The notes under the pieces: generated by a model
What the model was told of the DNA's origin: nothing
The model's input: the letters and a program-made list of their open reading frames with translations, nothing else
Database searches by the model: none
DNA from: Actinophytocola sp044466355
GTDB taxonomy: Bacteria; Actinomycetota; Actinomycetes; Mycobacteriales; Pseudonocardiaceae
Length of the DNA stretch: 64,000 nucleotides
Assembly: GCF_044466355.1 (NCBI RefSeq)
Contig: NZ_JBITMQ010000001.1
Span: forward strand, 62,001 to 126,000
Direction: 5' to 3'
Shown here: positions 52,001 through 59,878 of the stretch, piece by piece
Numbering within the stretch: position 1 is the stretch's first letter
Layout of the letters: every line of letters starts with the position of its first letter
Translations under genes and position numbers: made by a program

Positions 52001-52503
52001 ACCGGGACGCGGTGACTGACCTGTTGGCGAACGTCGACCTCGCCACGCTGCTCACCCACGGGTACACCAGTGCGGCGGAGACCGAGGTGGCGCTGATGCT
52101 CGCGGCGGACGGCTCGCTGCCGCTGGCCCACTCGATCGCCGCGGCCAGCGAGCGCGGACGGGGCCACCGGTTCGGGTGGCGCGAGTACGCCGAGTTGACC
52201 GAGGCGCCCCAGGCGATCCTGTCCGCGGCGTGCGGCACAGGAGGCGGACACATTGTCGGCCTCGGCGAGCACCTCGGCATCTACAACGTGCTGCGCCAGG
52301 TCGGTCTGCGGACGTACGTCGCGCCGCAGTGGGACATCATGGCGGCCGACGTGCTCCCGATCCTCGGCGACATCCGTGCGCGCCTGCTGATGCGGCAGAC
52401 TGGGCTCGGCGAATGTGTCCGGCAGGCGGTGCGACAGGCGCTCCGCCGCGGCGTCCCGGCGTGGTCCGCCCACGCCCTCATCCTCGAAGGAGACTGGCGA
52501 TGA
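49060..52503 (+). CDS. CHAT-domain protease with N-terminal cysteine motif and helical repeat region
   Basis: A 1147-residue protein. The N-terminus carries C4, C6, C43 and C47, a possible zinc ribbon like CpXC domains. The long middle part (about 200-800) is helical and TPR-like (SLGIARARLERELGSPAAAL, LHESLMATLLRFGRYEEAAD). The C-terminal CHAT caspase-like domain has the dyad His1000 (LLTHGYTS) and Cys1058 (AILSAACGTGGG), and it ends RGVPAWSAHALILEGDWR. TPR-CHAT proteases are regulated effectors in immunity and cell death. Its stop overlaps the next gene as ATGA, so the membrane protein is the probable partner or substrate. Confidence 0.85.
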   Translation: MARCECGAPAPALEGQGEWRIARDLDVPRVVDLLTGELDYARCDAGCRLNVRASVVFQDMEAGRVYVAPGDLVSSADMAAGIPAEASDSIEVVADVEELRRVVGELVDRRLRVFLPVLTGGPENIGDVNYLGENWRSFTAPVMAAVGVSLTGRVPAIRFVVDGAGREHFEDFVASRQSGIWLSMLIDWTNGEGVGSFEEDLAEYVDRTTYVGDPLLFAARLDELEHPADEVLRSMDAYRREALRASLHALVGQPNPLADRWAYVWLMWELDLRLSGGGGVAEVPGLAVSAERLRRTVPPDSARFAGAMLLNQALAAGRDDSVAGPDVGSFMTCLQQAFHDAGFDEQLGSIFEGTRLLDVPIEQVADRVIEVVGIEVPDRAVSLTTAMAMAGALVEAGRADDLKRVADAMRVAVPTTEVAGVSLWYYRQLLAMRKPTRLLEEVGETSAPGEAVLPLPAQADMLQLRVMALRMLGRQADALTLLDSAPQDVLDEPGGKQSLGIARARLERELGSPAAALTRLEALLAEDDDPQPPLHESLMATLLRFGRYEEAADHGRAAYARALRDRMSWPAGRYAAQAMWCQALGGSEPDTDLVDGALGGGQLADSERDLFAATALLTTGVAESDPGRREFLDRVRTESEQVLEQALAERDVATAARALYVAALYDQVYRPGEALNSWYRMVSVMAEKFDRAATDGYLYSAANLITAGELAMARVVLKRELGGTAWHLGHDSGLRAGALAGTHTAREISLVTAAMFAEPGATQADLRLVGELRRGLASRAARRSDGESAWRRDGLDDEVVAGIAPSHGSAGVLEFVSDGAEVRALVTVVDSTGSVASTAVPLPDIDLGRLATRMRSRLSTWRVGRPGDPFGVAEWQICRTWLDRLIDDHLTPNDHLVVIPFADWRQLPWHVAAFDLVTCSYEPSWVALLSTVAGEPLPERLSEGVVAIPRVGDPTEITEAMARYVAACGDGVRVLDGVAADRDAVTDLLANVDLATLLTHGYTSAAETEVALMLAADGSLPLAHSIAAASERGRGHRFGWREYAELTEAPQAILSAACGTGGGHIVGLGEHLGIYNVLRQVGLRTYVAPQWDIMAADVLPILGDIRARLLMRQTGLGECVRQAVRQALRRGVPAWSAHALILEGDWR

Positions 52504-52994
52504 CCCCATCGCTCGCCGACGAACTCAACACCCGCGCGGTCGACACCGACGGCGTCCACCAGGCGATCCGCTACTACCTCGCAGAACGGCTCGAGGACCT
52601 GCCGCCGGAGGAGATGCTGGAACAGATGCACGAGGCCGCGGGCGAGGACCGGGTCGAGGTGGCCCACGCCGACCTCACACGTGATCCCCAACTGTTGGAG
52701 AGCGCCGCCCTGGTCGTGCTGTCAGGGGCGTGGGCCGACGAGTCCGAACACGACCGGCTCCGCGCGGTCCTGACCGAGACCAAGGGCAAGCTGCCCGTGA
52801 TCGAGGTCGGCATCATCGCGGTCGTGGTCATGTACGGCATGTACCTGCTCGCCACGGGCGGCATCAAGAGGTCGGAGAAGACCACCACGCGCAAGCCTGA
52901 TGGCACGTTCTCGGAAAGGGAGAAAATCGAGTACGCCGACCCGTCCCGCCCGCTCAGCGCGATCGCCAACATCTTCCGACAGAACAACCCGTGA
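52500..52994 (+). CDS. single-pass membrane protein coupled to the CHAT protease
   Basis: A 164-residue protein without recognised family. Residues 1-95 are helical and acidic (LEDLPPEEMLEQMHEAAGED), residues about 99-119 form one membrane segment (PVIEVGIIAVVVMYGMYLLA), and a basic tail follows (KRSEKTTTRKPDG). There is no signal peptide, so the N-terminus is probably cytoplasmic. The ATGA overlap with the protease gene argues for stoichiometric co-production. It may be a membrane anchor, an immunity factor, or a latent pore activated by cleavage; gasdermin-like features (N-terminal cysteine, about 260 residues) are absent. Confidence 0.7.
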   Translation: MTPSLADELNTRAVDTDGVHQAIRYYLAERLEDLPPEEMLEQMHEAAGEDRVEVAHADLTRDPQLLESAALVVLSGAWADESEHDRLRAVLTETKGKLPVIEVGIIAVVVMYGMYLLATGGIKRSEKTTTRKPDGTFSEREKIEYADPSRPLSAIANIFRQNNP

Positions 52995-53021
52995 TCTCGG
53001 ACTGCTGACCTCGGTGTGCGC

Positions 53022-53552
53022 CTATCGGCTCGGTGGTGGGTCGAGGATGAACACGTTCACGACGAGGCGCCGGTCGCCCAGCGGCTCGGCCAGTTCGATC
53101 ACCGCGTAGTCCGGACCGGGTCCGCAGTACCCGCCGTAGCCGCTGTCGCCGTTCGCGAAGGTGGTGACCGCGATGCGCGGGCCGGGCGTGGACCGGATCT
53201 CGACCTCGACCCGGTTCGCGTCCTCGCCGCGGTGCCACACCTGGTCCTGGAAGCACTCGTCGTCGTGCACCGGTATGTACAGGCTCCGTCCCGCGGTGCG
53301 TGACTCGCCGGGCAGAGGACCGTCCACCTGTGCGGACGGCACCCGCGGGTACGGGTCGTCCGGTACCGGTTTCGTGCCGGACGAATACGGCAGGCTCAAC
53401 CGTGTGGTGGGTGCCGGACCCGCCGCCGGGCCGCCGCCGCGTCCGGTCTCGTCGCCCGCGAACACGAAGATCCCGCCGAGCACCGCACCGACGGCGACAA
53501 CGACACCCGCGACCGCGACCGGAACACGCACCTTGTCCGCCACGCGGCACAT
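53022..53552 (-). CDS. membrane-anchored extracytoplasmic protein
   Basis: A 176-residue protein with one N-terminal membrane segment (VRVPVAVAGVVVAVGAVLGG) and a glycine/proline-rich linker. Its outer domain includes RSLYIPVHDDECFQDQVWHR, VTTFANGDSGYGGYCGPGPD and RRLVVNVFILDPPPSR. The two cysteines in the outer part could form a disulfide. Start at 53552 is uncertain; GTG 53543 is possible. No family is recognised and it is probably monocistronic. Confidence 0.6.
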   Translation of the reverse strand: MCRVADKVRVPVAVAGVVVAVGAVLGGIFVFAGDETGRGGGPAAGPAPTTRLSLPYSSGTKPVPDDPYPRVPSAQVDGPLPGESRTAGRSLYIPVHDDECFQDQVWHRGEDANRVEVEIRSTPGPRIAVTTFANGDSGYGGYCGPGPDYAVIELAEPLGDRRLVVNVFILDPPPSR

Positions 53553-53611
53553 GCTGCCAGACACGACAGCGGCCGGACCCGCCCCTCGCACCTCCCGGCA
53601 CGCGGCACGCG

Positions 53612-56044
53612 TCAGACCCGTCCATTTCCTTGCATGCGTATGTGCAGGGACAGACCGGTCTTTCCGGCTCCAGCCGGGTACTCGCCGATCGCCAGTCGCA
53701 TGTAGCCGTTGTGGTTGGGGTATTCCTCCGGGCCCACCTGGACGGAAGACGCTCCGTCCATCAGGTACACGAGCTTCGAGGTGCCGTGACGGCCTTCCTG
53801 CCACACGCGGGCTTCCCGGCCGTCCACCTGAACGTGTCCCGGCGTACGGCCGTCGTCGGAGAGCAACGGGGCGACTCGCCGTACCGTGCCCGCGTAGCCC
53901 GGGAGCACCGTGGTCACCAGGACGCCGTCCGGGGTGAGTGTGAACGTCTCCTCCACTGTGTTCACCCCGCCGCCGAACTCGCCCTCGTAGCGGACCATGA
54001 ACGACACCCTGTGCTCGGTGAGGTGGATGGGATGAACGGTGGCACCCCGGGTGAGGTCCGGTGCCAGCTCACCGAAGTGGCGCCACACCCCTGGGCTGGT
54101 CTCCCATGCGACGCCGATCCCCGTGGTCGGTGGGGTGTGACTGCCGGCGGGGACGCGGTAGGCGGGGTCCGAGACCAGCGAGTCACTGGTCCCGAGCTGT
54201 GGCGAGTGGCCCGCGAAGTGGGCGCGGACGAACCCGGTGGCGTCGTAGTGGTGGTCGGCGGCTGTGTCCAGCTGCACGTACGTGCCGCCTGCGTTGGCGA
54301 AGACCTTGTGCAGCTCCTCGATGTGCAGCACGAACCCGCCGACGTCCGCGGGGCAGGGCTGCTCTTCGACGCTCTCCGTGTGCGCCGCGTGCTCATAGGC
54401 GATGGACAGCATCGACATCGGAAGGAGGTTGTACTGGGAGTGACTGGAGTAGCCCTCGTAGGCGAAGTTCTCGGCGGGGTCCATCCAGTGCTTGACGATC
54501 TGCATTTCGCCGCTGGGACGCACCCACCGGAACATCGACTTGCACGCCAGGTGGGCCGCGCGCTTGAAGTAGGCGGCCAGGTCGACGTCACCGTCAGCCA
54601 TCGCCCGGGCGGCGAAGACCTCGTACGTCACGCACTGCTGCGCCTCGTTCCACTGGTGGTGCGCCGAACGGCCCCCTGCGGGCAGCTCCCCGGTCGGAGA
54701 CTGCATGAACAGGCTGACCAGCGAACCCCGGCGCAGCGTCTCGGTGATCTCGTCCTGGTAGGCGCCGGAGTAGCCCCGCGCGATCAGGTCGGCGAGCCAG
54801 AGCCGGGGGAAGTGGTCGTAGGCCATGGGGCCTTCGAGGTACAGACCGTACGGGGTGTCGAAGTGCCTGCCCTGGGCGGCGAAACTCGCCTCGACGAAAC
54901 GGTGGTTCGCAGCGCGCAGCCCCTGCATCTGGAACATCGCCTCACCGCTGGCGGCAACGATGTTCCAGTTGTTCGCACCCATACCCGCGCGGTAGGTCTG
55001 AAACGGCTCGAACCGGCCGATGTCGTCGGCCCACCCCTGGGACCGCGTGGCCGGCACGAACGGGGTCAGCAGCCGGATGGAGTGGGCGATCATGGGCGCG
55101 AAGAAGTCCTCGTGTGCGCTCGCGGCCCGTCGCTCCGCCAACGTCCACGCCGACCAGTCCAACGCCGATGCCGCCGCTTCCACCAGGTCCGAGCGACCGG
55201 AGTAGGCAACCAGTGTCGCCGCGGCATGCGCGAACGCCGGGGTGCTGTACTGGAACTCGCGGTTGAGGTACGGGTCGATGATGGCGCCGGTGGAGTTCTG
55301 CCTGCTCTTCCAGAAGTCGACCTCGCCGGCGATGATCCGCAGGTAGTCCGCGCGCTGTACCCCGGTGGCGGTGATGGCGGCGTTCGCGGCACGCGTCCGG
55401 TGTCCGGCGAGGAGCGCGGCGGTCGGATCGGGTGAGGTCAGGATCGGCCCCCAGGTGCTGGTTATGGGCGCGTTCACGTACGTGACCCGGGTCGGTTCCG
55501 CCGCTGCGGCAGGCGCGAGGGCAACCGCGTTGACCACCCAGTTGTCGACCGGCGAGTCGAACGACAGGTCCAACGACGTCGAGCTGGAAGCAACCACAAG
55601 CGTGGCGGTGAGTGTGGCGAACTGCGCCACCGAGGGCCGCAGCACCGGTAACGGGTCCGTGGCGTCCAGTCCCGGCGCCCGCACCCGGATGACGTGGTCG
55701 CCGTACGTGAGGTCGCCCGCCAGGACCGTCAACCGGTAGCGCCCGGGAGAGAGGTTTCCGATCCGGAAGACGCGGCCTGCTCGTCCGAAGACGAAGTCCC
55801 GCTCGGGCGCCTGCCCGCCCCGGTCGCGCGTGGCGAGCCCAACGGCCGACAGCCAGCCGTGACCGCGCTCGGCCGTGTAGACCTGGATGCCGGCCCGCAC
55901 GTAGCCTGCCGCCGGGGGAGTGTCTCCGCCGAAGTCGATCCGAACCGAGTCGATGGCCGCCTGTGCTCGCGCAGGTGCCTGCGCCATCCACCCCACGACT
56001 GCTCCCGCCATGCCACCCAGTACTGCGCGTCGTCGCATCGGCAT
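53612..56044 (-). CDS. secreted (Tat-type) polysaccharide lyase/hydrolase-like protein
   Basis: An 810-residue exported protein. The N-terminus MPMRRRAVLGGMAGAVVGWM ends near APARAQA and looks like a Tat signal. Residues about 40-160 form a malectin-like carbohydrate-binding region (VRIDFGGDTPPAAGYVRAGI). The large middle part (about 200-560) is an alpha/alpha toroid: AAITATGVQRADYLRIIAGE, RFEPFQTYRAGMGANNWNIV, EGPMAYDHFPRLWLADLIAR and NFAYEGYSSHSQYNLLPMSM. The C-terminal part is beta-rich. The fold pattern suggests a polysaccharide lyase or DUF2264-type enzyme. ATG 56044 has GGAAGGAA upstream. Substrate unknown. Confidence 0.7.
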   Translation of the reverse strand: MPMRRRAVLGGMAGAVVGWMAQAPARAQAAIDSVRIDFGGDTPPAAGYVRAGIQVYTAERGHGWLSAVGLATRDRGGQAPERDFVFGRAGRVFRIGNLSPGRYRLTVLAGDLTYGDHVIRVRAPGLDATDPLPVLRPSVAQFATLTATLVVASSSTSLDLSFDSPVDNWVVNAVALAPAAAAEPTRVTYVNAPITSTWGPILTSPDPTAALLAGHRTRAANAAITATGVQRADYLRIIAGEVDFWKSRQNSTGAIIDPYLNREFQYSTPAFAHAAATLVAYSGRSDLVEAAASALDWSAWTLAERRAASAHEDFFAPMIAHSIRLLTPFVPATRSQGWADDIGRFEPFQTYRAGMGANNWNIVAASGEAMFQMQGLRAANHRFVEASFAAQGRHFDTPYGLYLEGPMAYDHFPRLWLADLIARGYSGAYQDEITETLRRGSLVSLFMQSPTGELPAGGRSAHHQWNEAQQCVTYEVFAARAMADGDVDLAAYFKRAAHLACKSMFRWVRPSGEMQIVKHWMDPAENFAYEGYSSHSQYNLLPMSMLSIAYEHAAHTESVEEQPCPADVGGFVLHIEELHKVFANAGGTYVQLDTAADHHYDATGFVRAHFAGHSPQLGTSDSLVSDPAYRVPAGSHTPPTTGIGVAWETSPGVWRHFGELAPDLTRGATVHPIHLTEHRVSFMVRYEGEFGGGVNTVEETFTLTPDGVLVTTVLPGYAGTVRRVAPLLSDDGRTPGHVQVDGREARVWQEGRHGTSKLVYLMDGASSVQVGPEEYPNHNGYMRLAIGEYPAGAGKTGLSLHIRMQGNGRV

Positions 56045-56223
56045 ACCGTGGATTCCTTCCCGCGGGCCTGGCGGGCCAAGCCGGTTGGTTGTGCTGGTCA
56101 CGCTGTGATGGCGACGCTAGTATCAAGACAGGCTGGAGGAAAGCGTTTTCCCGCCCCGTGAAACAGGCATCGCCGTGGGGCTGTGCCAGGTACCCGCGTG
56201 CCTGCGGTGGGGTGGGCGTCCCC

Positions 56224-56301
56224 TCAGGCCCTTCGGTTCATCGTGACTTCCGTCGGCAGCCGCTGGGCGTCGGCGATCAGTCGTTCCACGTCGCTGTCCA
56301 T
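56224..56301 (-). pseudogene. 25-residue remnant of a YbaB/EbfC-like gene
   Basis: ATG at 56301, preceded by GAGGTGG, opens MDSDVERLIADAQRLPTEVT and stops after 25 codons. It starts like the YbaB-like protein at 29504 and sits in the same relative position behind a WXG-like gene, but the body of the protein is missing. Confidence 0.4.
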
Positions 56302-56312
56302 GGAGACCCACC

Positions 56313-56960
56313 TCAGTAGGTGGAGCCGGGGTGTCGGTAACCGTGCACGTCACCGCCGGGGCCCTCCGGGAGGATCATCTGCTCGAGCGGAGAACTCGGT
56401 TCGGAGTTCGCGGCGTCGGACAGGGCGAGGCGTCCACCGTGGAGTGCGGTCTTGGTGCCGGTGATGATCTGAGGTGCCGCCACCACCGCGCGGGCTCCGA
56501 GCGTGACCACTGTGTCGATGATGAAATTGAGTAACGTGTTGACGATGTGATAGGCGTCGTAGACCTGTTCGGCGGCCTGCTTGTAGAGCGGGTAGAGAAA
56601 GCCCCGGTAGTACAGTGCTTCCATCTCCACGCCCTGCTTGAACAACTCGAAGTAGACAGACGCGGCGTCGGCGGCGTTACCCGTCCAGTAGTGCTCGGGG
56701 GCTGAGCCAGCTTGAGACGTAGTTGACCCACCACTCGACCTCGTGCAGTTTCGGTTCGAGGTCGTCCACGTCGGTGCCGACCTTGTGCACCTCGGTGTCG
56801 ACCTGGACGGAGTCGCGGAAGATCTCGCCCGGGGTACCGTTCAGAGTGCGTGGGAGGTCGGGACGTTCCCGTCCTGGGTAGGGCGAACCGGAATCCGCCG
56901 GTAGGTGGCGTCGAGTTTGGCCTCGTTGGCGTCCTCTGTCTCCTCATGCCTGTCAACACG
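56313..56960 (-). pseudogene. frameshifted T7SS-type (WXG-like) gene
   Basis: Two reading frames of one protein on the minus strand. The upstream frame gives LNGTPGEIFRDSVQVDTEVH and HEVEWWVNYVSSWLS, then a stop; the next frame continues APEHYWTGNAADAASVYFEL and GFLYPLYKQAAEQVYDAYHI and ends at 56313. The YWTGNAADAA segment is a WXG-type turn. A single-base indel near 56700 explains the break. An earlier frame (ANEAKLDATYRRIPVRPT, to about 56960) suggests a second disruption. Decayed relative of the unit at 28415-29857. Confidence 0.6.
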
Positions 56961-57232
56961 GTGCGCTCGATGCAACCGGTGTCCGCCCATTGAACCCGCC
57001 GTCACACGATCGCTGGTGATGTTTCGGCGCTGGCCGAAAGGTCGGACGGGCAGGCGACGGCGATCGGGGCGCAGAATTCGGTAAGGTCGAGGCGAAACAA
57101 ACGAAATACCCGCGAATGCCGACCGGTAAATGACCGTGTACGTCATCATAAAAACAGGTGCTCGGCGGTTGCTTGAGGCGCGGTCGTGCGCCGGAAAATG
57201 GTGATTTTCGATTGTTGGTGTTCAGGTCCGCG
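56961..57232. other. gene-free stretch before the rifampin-phosphotransferase-like gene
   Basis: No supported gene. GC falls toward 57100-57250. Only short shadow frames occur. The promoter and 5' leader of the next gene account for its right-hand part. Confidence 0.4.
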
Positions 57233-57262
57233 TTGACGATGATTCATCTCCGCTGCTACGAT
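57233..57262 (+). promoter_or_regulatory. sigma-70-type promoter of the PEP-utilising enzyme gene
   Basis: TTGACG (57233-57238) and TACGAT (57257-57262) with an 18-base spacer, in a locally AT-rich stretch. It would start transcription near 57270, giving a leader of about 140 bases before ATG 57409. No rifamycin-associated inverted element of the GGGGCTTGC type was found. Confidence 0.55.
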
Positions 57263-57408
57263 CGGTGGATCGCTGGCAGTGGTGGATTTCGAATTCGCGA
57301 AACGTGCGGCCGGTTTCCCTTGTTCTCGGAATGAACTCGCGCTTGCCTCCTCGCGGTCGAGCCACCGCGATGCCCGGCGTGGCAGCTGACGGATCGAGGA
57401 GCTTGCGC

Positions 57409-59853
57409 ATGAACCAGATCGCGGGAGCGGTGGTCGTCTCCCTCGACGACGATGCCGCCCTGGACAGGGCTCGGGCCGGCGCGAAGGCCGCCGTGCTCGC
57501 GCGGATGCGGCGCGCCGGGTTCCGGGTGCCCGACGGGGTCGTGGTGCTCGCCGACGTACCGCGGAACCGGTTCGGCGGGACGCGGGCCGGGGTGGAACCG
57601 CTCGCCGCGGCACTGGACCCCGGGTTGCGGCAGGCCATCGTGAGCGCGGCGGGCACGCTCGCCGGTCCGCTGGCGGTGCGTTCCTCCGGCATCGACGAGG
57701 ACGGTGCCCAGGCGTCGCACGCGGGTCAGTACGACACGGTGCTCGACGTCCGGGGCGACGACGAGCTGGCGGACGCCGTGTGCGCCTGCTGGGCGTCCGG
57801 GTCGTCGGCCGCGGTGCGCGGCTACCGGACCAGTGTGGGTCGCGACGGTGACGCGCCGCTGGCGGTACTGGTGCAGAGCATGGTGCCCGCCGACGCCGCG
57901 GGCGTCGCCTTCACCGCGAACCCGATCACCGGGGCGCGGGACGAGATCCTGGTCAGCGCGGTACCCGGGCTCGGCGAGAAGCTGGTGGCCGGCGAGGTGA
58001 CGCCGGACGAATGGGTGATCCGCGGCGAGCGGGTCGCCAACACCGCCGACCATCACGGCGCGTTGACCGTCGACCAGGTCCGGCGGGTCGCCGTGCTCGC
58101 GGAACAGGTCGCCGCCGAGTTCGGTGGGCCCAGCGACCTGGAGTGGGCCATCGCCGACGACGAACTGTTCCTGTTGCAGGTGCGGCCGATCACCGCGCTC
58201 GCGGAGCCGGCGCCCGAGCCGGTGCCGCTCCCGGCCGACCCGCCGCCGGGGTTCTGGGTCAAGGAGGCCACCCACGCGCCCACTCCGCTGCTGCCGATGA
58301 CCCGTGAGCTGGCGGGCGACAACAACGACGCCCTGCGGGCCGTCTTCGCCGAGTTCGGGATACTGCTGGACGGGCTGCGCCTGGAGATCATCGGGGGGTG
58401 GCAGTACCGGGGCATCGTGCCGCTGGGCGGGCCGGACCTGCCGGCCCAGATGCGGTCGCGGATCGAGCGCTGCGTCGGCGCCGCACGTGCCGACCACGTC
58501 AGCGCCGTGCTCGCGCAGTGGCACGACGAGCAGCGCGACGCGTTCCTCGAACGTGTCGAGCGCCTGCGGTCCGTCGACCTGCCCCGTCTGTCCACAGAGG
58601 AGTTGGCGGCTCACCTCACCACGACGAGGGAACTGCACCGGGACGCCAGCCTGGTGCACTTCCGGCTCGTCGGCGCGGTGTCGATCGCGCTCGGTGAGCT
58701 GGCGCTGCTGCTCACCGGGGAGCTGGGGTGGCGCGACGACCAGGTCCTCGAGCTGTTCGCCGGGCTGTCCCCGGAAAGCACGAAACCGGCCGAGCAGGTG
58801 CGCCACCTCGCGGACCTCGCCGCAGGCCTGGTCGGCGACGCCCGCGACCTCACCTCGCTGCGGGCCCTGCGCGAGTCGAACGCCGCGTTCGCCGCGGCGT
58901 TCGAGGACTACCGGCGGGAGTACGGGTGCCGGGCGCTGCACTACGAGCTGTCCGCACCCGCTCTGGGTGAACGGCCCGACCTCATCCTCTCCCTGGTGCG
59001 CGACCAGCTCGCGCGCGCCGCGGCGCCCGCACCCGCGGGGTCCGACCCGGCGGCGACCCGCGCGGCCGCCGCCGAGCGGGCGCGGGCGGCCGTCGACCCG
59101 GCGACCGCACCGCGGTTCGAGCACCTGCTCGCCCGCGCACAGCGGGCCTACCCGGTGCGGGAGGACAACGAGTACCCGACGGTGAGCGCGCCCTACGCAC
59201 TGCTGCGCTGGGCCGCGCTGGAGGCGGGCGAGCGCCTGGTCGGGCTGGGCCGCCTCGCCGAGCCGGACCACGTGTTCTTCGCCGAGGTCGGCGAGGTGCG
59301 CGCGGCGCTCGTGGACGGCGCCGACCTGCGTGGCCTGGTCGAGCGCCGCCGCGGGGAGCACCGGTGGGCGTTGGGGAACCCGGGACCACCGAGCTACGGG
59401 CAGCCGCCGGGGCCACCTCCCTCGCTCGCGGAGCTGCCTGTCGAGGTGCGGGGCGTCATGGGCGCGTTCCAGTGGTCGATGGCGAACGTGTCGGGCGCCC
59501 CGGTGGGGGGCAACGAGGCGGGGACGTCCACCCTGCGTGGGTTGCCCGGCGCGCCGGGCACCTACACCGGCACGGCCCGGGTGGTGCGCGACGAGCAGGA
59601 GTTCGACAAGATCCAGGCCGGTGACGTGCTCGTCTGCCCGTCGACGTCCCCGGTCTGGTCCGTGGTCTTCCCCAGGGTCGGGGCCTTGGTCACCGACACC
59701 GGCGGCGCGCTGTCGCACGCCGCGATCATCGCCAGGGAGTACGGCATCCCGGCGACGCTGGCGACCGGGAACGGCACCGCGACCCTCGTCGACGGGACGA
59801 CCGTGACCGTGAACGGCACCGCGGGCACCGTCGAGATCCACGCGGAGCCGTGA
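57409..59853 (+). CDS. rifampin phosphotransferase-like / PEP-synthase family enzyme
   Basis: An 814-residue dikinase-type enzyme. The N-terminal ATP-grasp domain has LAVRSSGIDEDGAQASHAGQ, VLVQSMVPADAAGVAFTANP and DDELFLLQVRPITAL. A helical middle domain (about 330-680) would hold the acceptor. The C-terminal swivelling domain has the phospho-histidine in TDTGGALSHAAIIAREYGIP. This order matches RPH, which inactivates rifamycins, but also other PEP-utilising phosphotransferases. ATG 57409 has GAGGAG upstream. An exporter gene follows, so antibiotic self-resistance or tailoring is plausible; acceptor unproven. Confidence 0.8.
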   Translation: MNQIAGAVVVSLDDDAALDRARAGAKAAVLARMRRAGFRVPDGVVVLADVPRNRFGGTRAGVEPLAAALDPGLRQAIVSAAGTLAGPLAVRSSGIDEDGAQASHAGQYDTVLDVRGDDELADAVCACWASGSSAAVRGYRTSVGRDGDAPLAVLVQSMVPADAAGVAFTANPITGARDEILVSAVPGLGEKLVAGEVTPDEWVIRGERVANTADHHGALTVDQVRRVAVLAEQVAAEFGGPSDLEWAIADDELFLLQVRPITALAEPAPEPVPLPADPPPGFWVKEATHAPTPLLPMTRELAGDNNDALRAVFAEFGILLDGLRLEIIGGWQYRGIVPLGGPDLPAQMRSRIERCVGAARADHVSAVLAQWHDEQRDAFLERVERLRSVDLPRLSTEELAAHLTTTRELHRDASLVHFRLVGAVSIALGELALLLTGELGWRDDQVLELFAGLSPESTKPAEQVRHLADLAAGLVGDARDLTSLRALRESNAAFAAAFEDYRREYGCRALHYELSAPALGERPDLILSLVRDQLARAAAPAPAGSDPAATRAAAAERARAAVDPATAPRFEHLLARAQRAYPVREDNEYPTVSAPYALLRWAALEAGERLVGLGRLAEPDHVFFAEVGEVRAALVDGADLRGLVERRRGEHRWALGNPGPPSYGQPPGPPPSLAELPVEVRGVMGAFQWSMANVSGAPVGGNEAGTSTLRGLPGAPGTYTGTARVVRDEQEFDKIQAGDVLVCPSTSPVWSVVFPRVGALVTDTGGALSHAAIIAREYGIPATLATGNGTATLVDGTTVTVNGTAGTVEIHAEP

Positions 59854-59878
59854 CCGTGGCGTCGAGCCGGGACGTGCG

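Noticed and set aside
52500..52994. Bacterial gasdermin as partner of the CHAT protease
   Set aside because: The protein is 164 residues, lacks an N-terminal palmitoylation-type cysteine and gasdermin-like beta structure, and has one plain membrane helix.
57233..57408. Rifamycin-associated element upstream of the RPH-like gene
   Set aside because: No inverted repeat of the known type is present; only part of it (GCTTGCGC) occurs near the start codon.
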